From NCBI GenBank assembly GCA_963682025.1, contig OY821517.1, positions 107,994,972 through 108,058,971 of the forward strand: a stretch of 64,000 bases of DNA. The letters are read 5' to 3'. The notes under the pieces were generated by a model. It was given only the letters and a program-made list of their open reading frames with translations. It ran no database searches and was not told the origin of the DNA. This DNA comes from Cordilura impudica. Lineage: Eukaryota; Arthropoda; Insecta; Diptera; Scathophagidae. The translations under genes and the position numbers were made by a program. Positions 56,278 to 64,000 of the stretch are shown in pieces (positions within the stretch are counted from its first letter, which is position 1; each line of letters starts with the position of its first letter).

Positions 56278-57673
56278 CCCTTATGTGCGCGACAAAAAAA
56301 ATCACCTTCTATTGCGCTGCAAGGTACCCGGATACCTACATAGAATTTACGTAGAAAACTTGAATTTTCGCACTAAATATCTAGTTAAAACGTATAAAAG
56401 CAAACGCTTGTAATATATGTTTAGTACTAGTATAAATGATTCCCCTTTCTGCTTATTATTATATGTTCAACTTATCGTTTGAACGATGAAGTTGACATTT
56501 TTTACGTAAAATAAGCAAAATGAATTCAAACGCGTTTGCTCTACAATATTTAAATCTATTGGCATATATAATATGTTAAAGGAATTAATAAGCGATGAAG
56601 AAGATTTTATTAACTCTGACGGCGATGAAGGATATATACCACGGCTGAAACAAATAACGCTGGAAACTTCAGATACCGGAATGGACTGTATAATAGAAGC
56701 AAATGAAGATTCGTTTGACTAAGAAGTAAGTGCTGATTATGAGAATGGTGAAGTTCAGACAAGAAGTAAACTTTGTGGTAAGGGTGGAGCTTGCTGGCAA
56801 CTTAGCCCATTTCCAGAATGCCAAACTATGAACCAAATTATTTTACTTCAACGTGCGAATGCTGCAAAAAAATAAGTTATTAGCCGCAAATAAATATTTA
56901 AAAGTATTTTGTTATGTGAAATATGTGACATAATTCTTAGAGAAACAAATAGTAAAGCATATAATATAAAACCAGAATATAACGCAAGGCATTTACGTAC
57001 AATATCTGATAAAGCAGCTTGTTTTCGAGACCTTTGGATGAAGATAAACTCCAATTTAGGTTAAACTCATAAACCTAGTGAATGGATAACTATTGATGAG
57101 CAGATGCATGGATACCATGGGCATACCAATTTTATGCAATATATGCCATCAAAACCTAAAAAATATTCAATAAAATATTATGGGCTTTCGATGCACGTAA
57201 CACTTACCCTCTACATGGTCAAATGTATACCAGCAAATCACCAGAAAGCAAGCGTCAAATTAAAATAGGAAAAAAGAATGTTGTAGATCTTTGTTTTCCT
57301 TTTAAAAACTCAGGAAGAAACGTTGCTTCAGAATTTTTTTTACGACTTAGAACTAGCAAGAGCAAGATCTGCACTAAAATTTTATTTCTTTTATTTATAA
57401 CAACTTCAAAAAATATACTTACAATGGCCGCATTTCCTTATAAAACACGTATAGGTACCCTGGTACCTTCATGCGCAGATAAGGATGTTAAGAGTAAATT
57501 GGTCTGTCATGCAAATTACAAAAAATATTTTAGCTGTACGAATGAAAAATACTAAATTGTTTAAAAGTTAGTAATTCTCAAGAAGTTTCAGACATGCAGA
57601 TTATAAACTTCAATGAAAAAATTTTGTTTGAAAACGCAAAAGGTACCCGGGTATATAGGTGCGCTCATAAGGG
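56278..57673 (+). mobile_element. piggyBac-like element PB4 with exact TTAA duplication
   Basis: TTAA (56274-56277) then CCCTTATGTGCGCG at the left; TGCGCTCATAAGGG then TTAA (57674-57677) at the right. The 12-base TIR CCCTTATG(T/A)GCG and TTAA are the hallmark of piggyBac. A second inverted pair with GGTACCCGG lies inside (56322-56330, 57642-57650) and another GGTACCCTGGTACC at 57454. At 1396 bp it is internally deleted. Confidence 0.85.
56573..57600 (+). pseudogene. piggyBac-like transposase remnant of PB4
   Basis: ATG 56573 starts MLKELISDEEDFINSDGDEG then YIPRLKQ, the acidic N-terminus, closed by a stop after EDSFD. Further on KAACFRDLWMKINSNLG, then THKPSEWITIDEQMHGYHGH, TNFMQYMPSKPKKYSIKYYG (57060-57190) give the first catalytic D region (D-E-Q-M, then the P-S-K-P-K-K-Y block). 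Later frames resemble the end of the core (TQEETLLQNFFYDL) but the D-N-F-F-T and G-V-D-x-x-D blocks are not found, matching the deletion implied by its size. Dead copy. Confidence 0.7.
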
Positions 57674-57677
57674 TTAA

Positions 57678-58183
57678 GTTCAGTCTTGAAAATACCCAAG
57701 TTTTTCCATTCCTTCTAATTGAAGTGCCAAATTATTGGCAATCTCCCTCAAAAACATTCCAGATTTCATCTAGGGCTGCTCTTAGACAGACAGTTTAGCA
57801 AGTTCTTTGTTTCTAGCCAATTATTTGCAGCAGGCTACTACACTCTTTAAATCTTCTTTAATTTACAAACGAAGTATCTTCTCTTTTTAAGCACAGTGTT
57901 TTCCAATTTACTAAAGCCAAAAGATATACAACTCTTTATATGTTATGTTTACTTAAGATGTAAGAAGAAGTTGAGAAAAAAAATGCAAAGCCAAAAAAGG
58001 GATAATCCATTTTTATGTTTTATGGGTTACGAGCCTTTTTCCTTCACAGAAAATATATACTTATACAAACCATATATACGAGTAAAGTAACCAAAAAGTT
58101 TTTTTTTAACAGTAATGAAAGCTTTTCAAAAATAAATATGTCGAAACGTATTAACAAAGTATGCTTTTATTTATATCAACAAA
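57678..58183. other. AT-rich stretch, nothing recognised
   Basis: No gene or repeat match seen. Two short overlapping frames (57896-58090, 58015-58287) have no recognisable motif. Confidence 0.4.
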
Positions 58184-58784
58184 AACAAGTAAGAATATTT
58201 AATATTACAGTCGGTCCAGACCCACCATTTAATACCCTGCACATTATATCCAATTTTACTAAGGCAATCGTTGAATATAGAAAATAAGCATAAACCAAAT
58301 TTATATGATATTTTTATCTATTTGTGGTATGCAGTTATGAAAACTTTCTTATCGTATGCTATTTTTGTATGAGGACTTGGTCAAACAATAGACAGACCAT
58401 GGCCATAAACCAAACTTGAAAAAAATAGAGATCGGGATTAAGCTTTATATGGAGAGTATGACAGAAAATGGTCCAACTATGTTTATTTTTGTACTTTTGA
58501 TTATTGCATAAGAGCTACATATAAATCAAATTTTATCAGCACATATATGATTATCTGAATCTTGCGATCATTTTTGTCATTCTGATTGGGGTTATTTGTA
58601 TGGGAGGGAGATTTGAAGATAAACCGATTTTCACCAACTTCTATTGCGTTCGTCCTGTAGTCTATAGAAACTGATATGCTAAACACTTAATTGCTTAATG
58701 AACACTTAATCGCTTAGTTGACTCAGAAAGTTATTTTTCATCGATCTATATAACTGAAAGTAGGTCTAGGGTAGGGTATAAAAA
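58184..58784 (+). mobile_element. DR copy J, old and decayed
   Basis: AACAAGTAAGAATATTTAAT, then CAGTCGGTCCAGACCCACC at the start and TAGGTCTAGGGTAGGGTATA at the end frame a diverged interior. The (GGAC)n tract is absent. Confidence 0.65.
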
Positions 58785-59430
58785 TCAAATGTATTCTCAT
58801 TAAATAATTTTTATCAAATTTTAGTTTTTACCAAACCGTAGAGGTTAACACATGCATGAAATAAAATATTTATCCCTTTTAGAATATTACACATACATTT
58901 ATAACTTACATAAAAGCCTATCGGTGGCAAATAGGCCTATTGCTCCGTAAGGTAAATAAAAATAAGTTTGTTGATTAATCAAAGCTTATAACTCTTTCGT
59001 CCCCCACCAAAAAAAAAAACTTTAACGCATATATAAACATAGATTTTATTGCTTGAATTTAAATTTTATTTTTCCTGTATTTGCCCACTATCGAAGAACG
59101 AGCTAAAAAAAATTAAATTATAGTCCTCGTTTTAAAATATTTACAACTCTGATGTGATAGAGAACAAGTTAAAAAAAATGGTATAGATTTTACTGCTCCT
59201 CTTATGAGTTGATCTCTGGATATACGCAAAATCCATAGCAAGTCATTAAATTGTTCCAAAGAAACTGTAAATAAGTCAAAAAGTATCAGAATACTATTTC
59301 AAGGGTTTTGAAGGATTTCATCTAAAGAGATGAAATGTGCCAAAAATGAAAAGTGTCATGACCCCTGCATTAGCCTAGAGATATAACAATCCACGATACA
59401 ACAATCCAGGACACAGCCTATAAAAGGGAT
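58785..59430. other. AT-rich stretch, nothing recognised
   Basis: No gene or repeat match seen. Confidence 0.4.
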
Positions 59431-60140
59431 TTTTTTATACCCTATAACATATTGAAGTCAGGGTATAATGATGTTTGTAACTACCAAATATTTTTTTCCT
59501 AGACGCATCTTATATTATACCGATCGACTCGGAATCACTTTCCGAGCCGACTTAGCAATGACCGTCCGTCCGTCTATCCGTCCGTCTATCTGTGTCTATG
59601 GAAACTTTATAATCAAACTACAGGTCGCAAATATGAATATATTTTGATGAAATTTGCATATAAGCCCCTATCCGCCATAGGATAAACGCTGCTGAAATTG
59701 GTTAAAAATCGGTTCATGTTCGACTTAAATTGCCATTATATGAAAATTAGTACATAGATCCCGGACAAATTGGGTTTGTTAATATTTATTACATCCATCT
59801 ATCCCCATGTAAGGCTGATTCCCAATCTTCACTTAAATCTTTCAAAAGACAAAAATATTGCACAAATTTTTCTCAACTCTGGTTTGTACATATTTTTCCA
59901 AAAAATATGTGACTTTAGTAAATACGTTCAGGATCAGTCCTTTTTTTGACCTAGTCTCCACATAAGGATAGCATTCGATATGAACGTTTTCATATTCAAA
60001 GGAAAAAGATTAATAAAAACACCACTCAAATTTGGTTTATGCTTATTTTCTATATAAAATTAGTTGGACCTAATAGATAGGGTCTCTAAGCGCCTGGTAT
60101 ATGGTATCTTATAGTCGGACGGGACTGACTATAATTTTAT
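59431..60140 (-). mobile_element. DR copy K, diverged
   Basis: An inverted copy with TATACCCTATAACATATTGA at one end and GTCGGACGGGACTGACTATA at the other. The (GTCC)n tract is broken by TATC words. Confidence 0.75.
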
Positions 60141-61489
60141 CCGTGGCCAGATAATTCAATCAAAATCATGTATGGGTGATTATAAAAAAAGACTCAATTT
60201 TTTTTAAGCTAGATCGAAGGTTTTAAAATGTGGTATTCCAGCAACTGATGGATCAAAGAGAGCATGTAGCAACTGAGACTCAAAATATCCGGCACAACCT
60301 ACTTCCACTGCAGCCACGCAAGAACGAGAAAATTCCTTCGATTCAAGTGCTGTTAGATTGAGATTTGTCCTATTAACGTGACACGATAACGTAGTTCCAA
60401 TTATTATTTGCAATATCTCAGAATATGCTTATTCTCTATTCGATTGAATAACTGCATTAATTTCTCGTTTAATGACATGTGTTAGTTGGTGTTAGCACAG
60501 TTTATTAGAAAAAATGAACTCATGGACTGGACCACTAGTTGGCTGATGAAGTATTTCATTGAGAGGAAATTGGGACCCAATAATTTAACAGATTCTTTTA
60601 TTGGCATATACTGCGTACTCTGGTAGTCCACAAGTGGCCTCCTAACCCTTTCCTAATACAGACTTTTGGAAATTCACGTTTTCCAACGTGTTTTCCTTTA
60701 GTAAAATTATGTTTAAAGAGGCTCCCAGAAGCAGCATTGAACATAGTCAATGGTATGATACTAACTTTCAGGATACAAGTGCATCGCCACTGTAATGTAA
60801 ATCTACTTCTCTAAGCCAACAGTATTAGGTATAAGCATATATTTAGAGCACCTAAATATATGTTACTAAGAGCCCTCTTGACACTCATAGAAATCAAATA
60901 ATGAGTTTTCGCTAGAAGGTGGAGATCTGAAGCCGTCTATTAAGTATACAATGATTCCATTGGTTGAATCGCCACTGTAAAGAGTAAAACTTATGAGGAA
61001 CCATCGCTTCTCACTCACCTTTTTGCAGGAATATAATAAAAAGGATTCCTTCTTACCTGTTCTTTGACATTAGCTCTAACGCCTTAGATTATTTAATAAA
61101 TATCACAAGGTACTTCGGTACATCAGAGAAGGCAATTTCAGTATCATCGAATGAGCTACGATTGCAGGTAGGAAATAAAGACAAATACGGTTTGCTCCCC
61201 AATCGTAAATACTTGTACTTCTGAGAGCTTCAAAAAATTTCTCTGTATTGATATAAACTGCTCATTTACGGTATTGCAACGGTACTGCAGAAAACTTCCT
61301 TCAAGTAACCAAGCTTTAGGTTCAACGTTAGATTCCAAGAAATGGCGTATAAGTCGAGAAGTAAAAGGTGATCTCAACATAGCTGTTAGTCACCTGTTCA
61401 AAAGCATGCTTTTAGTCGGTTAGATATTCCCAACATTCATTTAACAAGAACTCTTGGTCTAGAATACTGGCCAAATATTTTATTTAAAA
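60141..61489. other. Unassigned, possibly decayed transposase
   Basis: No convincing gene. A minus-strand frame at 61156-61380 contains NTVNEQFISIQRNFLKLS, faintly like the piggyBac D-E-Q block, and nearby minus-strand words are protein-like, but the evidence is too weak for a family call. Confidence 0.25.
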
Positions 61490-62170
61490 AAATTAAGAAA
61501 ATTTAAGTCGGTCTAGACCGACTATACGATACCCTATACCAGGGTTTAGAAACCCTATTTCTTCGATTCAACTAATTGGATACAGAAAATAAGCATAAAC
61601 CAAATTTTGTTGGCATTTTTATTAATTTTTTTGGCTGCAGATATGAAAAAGTTCATATCGGGTGCCTTATTTATTATGGGACTAGGTCAAAAAATGGGCC
61701 GATCACGATCTTATTTGGTAAAGTCACTTATATTTTTAAAAAATATATACAAACCAAATTTGAGAAAAATCTGTGCAATATTTTTTTTTTTTTTTGATAG
61801 ATTTAAGTGAATACCGGGAAGCAGCTCTATAAGGATTATTTTATGTATACAATAAGCACATGCAATTTGACTAAGATGTATATGATAATTTGGATCTTAT
61901 GGCAATTTATGTCGATTTCATAGGGGTCATTTATGTGGGGACTAGGCCTGAATATGGATCGAATTTCACCAGTTTCTACCGCTTTCATCCCTTGGCTGAC
62001 GAAAGTTTATGTACCGAGTTTCATCAAAATATATTGATCGTTGCGACCTGCAGTTTGATTACAAGGTTTACATGGAACTCAAATGCACGGACATTTGGAC
62101 AGACGGACGGGTGGATATCGCTAATTCAACTCAGAAAGTGTGTCGATCGGTATAATAAAAGATGGATTGG
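61490..62170 (+). mobile_element. DR copy L, truncated at the 3' end
   Basis: AAGTCGGTCTAGACCGACTATACGATACCC at the start is nearly intact; the interior is shortened and the copy ends after CGGTATAATAAAAGATGG, so the terminal stem-loop is missing. The (GGAC)n tract is reduced to GGACAGACGGACGGG. Confidence 0.75.
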
Positions 62171-63285
62171 TAACACATATAACAACTCCCGTTTAATGTT
62201 ATTAATTTTCGAAATATATTAAGACTATTACTTAAAATTACCGAAACGCGATAAGGAGAATTTAGCCGATACTTTAATGTATGACATACTTATGGATGAA
62301 CATATCATATCATTGTCATAAGTGAGGTTATACAATACATACATATGTATTTCTTATTAAAGATTAAATGATTTCTTATAAGTATTGAGTAAAAATAAAT
62401 CTTTACCAATATAAATATTCCATATTATTGTTTAATGCGAAAACCATTTCTAAGTAGAATAACCTTTCTTTTGGTTTTGATTGAGTTTTTGTTTTCCTTT
62501 TAAATATGGCCTAGTTTTATGTCTAACCATTACGTGCAACACATTTTGTATTTATGTTTTCGAATATAATGTGTTGTGTTTGATTTCTTGATTTTTATCA
62601 GATAACTCAAGTGGCAAATCGGTTACACACTTCAATTTTTGACCTCTTTAATATGATACAACATTTGCTTACACCCACTAAACAGACAGACATTTCGGAT
62701 AGTGGCAAGAAATGTATCAATAAAAAAATATTTTATATACGCCCAAAAATGCCATTGCAGAATGTAAGGACGCCCTTAAGGATTTTAGTAAGAAAAAACA
62801 TTTTGTTCAAGTTTCCTTTTATAAAATTTCATTAACATTTCACACAACACATATATATTTGTTTGTACATTAATGTTTGTTTAATAAAAGTTTTTAAAGA
62901 TATCTTCCGATTTTTTATTGCAAAATAAGATTTGTCACACTAGAAATTTATTTAATAAAAATTATTGACTTAGATATATAGTAATGAATGCTATTATATA
63001 GTTAGTCTAAACCAGCCCTCGACATTCGAGTGAAAGTTCTAGGAAATTTCATTATTTCATTCATAGATAATTTTGTAAAAGCTTATGTAAGAGCTACGCT
63101 AATCAATATAAAGCCAATTCACAATTCAACACAAATTTAATAAACATAACTTAAAACGAAGTTTACTCAAAACAGTAAACCAGATGGTGAACATCTGTAA
63201 AGAAATACCTTTCAAATGGTATATTTTTTATCAAAATCGATTGGTAATTGAAGGTGTAGAATCGCCATTTACAGAGTAAAGGTAA
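62171..63285. other. AT-rich DNA with one ATTCGAG-family copy
   Basis: No gene recognised. An ATTCGAG-family copy lies at about 63020-63142 (CATTCGAGTGAAAGTTCTAG, AATTTTGTAAAAGCT, GCTAATCAATATAAAG and CAATTCACAATTCAACACAA). Confidence 0.5.
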
Positions 63286-64000
63286 CGTTGCACAGTGGCG
63301 CCCGTAGAGCAAACGAGGTTGCAAAAATCAAAATTTTCATGTGCGCCGGCGAAGTTTTGAATAAACCCATGTTATAGGAAACTTTTCAACGATTTTAAAT
63401 ATGCTAATCCTAATAATATCACGTTTTTAGTTTAGAAGATATAACCGTTCAAAGTTGACCGACTTTCGGTTTTTCAAAAAAACACACAATTTTTAGTCAA
63501 TTTGTTGCGATTTCAGGTGTAATATCATGAAAACTAGGTAACGAATCGCCTAATTTTTTATTTGTATTGATTGATGTATTTATTAGATGTATATTGATAA
63601 AAAAAAAATAACTCTTTGCTTTGTGTTTCTCCTGGTAAATTACTATTTAAAAACTATCCGATTTTTCACAATTTTTCAACTTTGACGGAAAATAAAAAAA
63701 GTCTATATTTTCTATATTTGCCATATTTACAAAACATGTTCTTTGATTATTTCTTTACATTATTCAAAAGGTCTTATCTGCCCGTACGTGCCCGTTTGGC
63801 TTCTAGAGATAAAAAGGTTAAAAAGACATGGTTGCAGAAATTGTATGGCTTGCATGCCTTACATGTTTCGACTGACAGTAGTTTGAAAATTGCATTTTAA
63901 GCCTGTGAGCCTCTGCCAAAGTCTACTCCAAATATTCTGTTACAAACACAGGATGCACAAAAGCTACTCATTGAAATTCGCAGGTACGCACCTCACTTAA
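63286..64000 (+). other. Unassigned segment running off the window end
   Basis: From CACAGTGGCGCCCGTAGAGC (63292) onward the sequence differs in character. A plus-strand frame (63616-63897) ends with LASRDKKVKKTWLQKLYGLH then ALHVSTDSSLKIAF, and after a TAA the same frame continues as ACEPLPKSTPNILLQTQDAQ and KLLIEIRRYAPHL to near the window edge. This looks like a protein-coding relic or an unrecognised transposase start. I do not recognise the family. Confidence 0.3.

Noticed and set aside
60204..61380. Fifth piggyBac-like remnant on the minus strand
   Set aside because: Only a faint N-E-Q-F match to the D-E-Q block; no D-N-F-F-T or G-V-D-x-x-D motif and no TTAA-bounded ends found.

Overview
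This is AT-rich eukaryotic nuclear DNA, most likely from a higher fly. That is inferred from the repeat families (a DINE/Helentron-type element with a (GGAC)n tract, Jockey, CsRn1-type Ty3/Gypsy and PIF/Harbinger remnants) and from dipteran-style TATA/CA/GTT microsatellites. I find no intact host gene, rRNA or canonical tRNA gene on either strand. The window reads as intergenic or giant-intron DNA built almost entirely of nested, decayed mobile elements. Almost all open frames above 60 codons are chance frames in AT-rich sequence or recurring frames of one dispersed repeat.

Layout. 1-1502: PIF/Harbinger-like remnant with terminal inverted repeats (TIRs). 2875-4220: candidate TIR element holding a copy of the dominant repeat. 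4580-8305: minus-strand Jockey-like LINE, split by another repeat, by a copia-like LTR element and by a dominant-repeat copy inside that. 8.4-13.1 kb: unique-looking DNA with microsatellites, a Tc1-type transposase tail, a 120-bp perfect-type hairpin and a long T-rich simple-sequence tract. 13.4-16.8 kb: piggyBac-like element with GGGAATTCCC palindromes, invaded by a duplicated tRNA-derived SINE. 18.2-20.5 kb: PIF/Harbinger element with 38-bp TIRs. 20.9-23.8 kb: large fold-back inverted repeat. 27.5-28.3 kb: a second piggyBac remnant. 28.4-34.3 kb: several dominant-repeat copies, one tandemly duplicated and fused head-to-head to another. 34.4-35.2 kb: satellite-like array. 37.9-40.2 kb: a 2.3-kb TIR element encoding an uncharacterised DDE/RNase-H-like insect protein. 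40.2-43.3 kb: related ACTAG-type repeats with minisatellites and a strong G-quadruplex tract. 43.4-46.4 kb: RTE/BovB-like LINE. 49.2-52.9 kb: LINE fragment interrupted by a TA-flanked TIR element and then a 2.7-kb piggyBac-like element. 53.1-54.5 kb: Ty3/Gypsy (CsRn1-like) gag-protease-RT remnant. 56.3-57.7 kb: a fourth piggyBac-like element with exact TTAA duplication. 58.2-62.2 kb: older dominant-repeat copies. The last kilobase is unassigned and may begin another element that runs off the end.

The dominant repeat (12 long copies, called DR here) has palindromic ends, 13-bp subterminal inverted repeats, a (GGAC)n tract and a 3' stem-loop, so I read it as a Helentron-associated non-autonomous element. 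The most promising possibly undescribed element is at 37893-40230, where TIRs and subterminal repeats bracket a transposase-like protein usually left as a domain of unknown function. Assignments rest on motif recognition by eye; no database search was possible.
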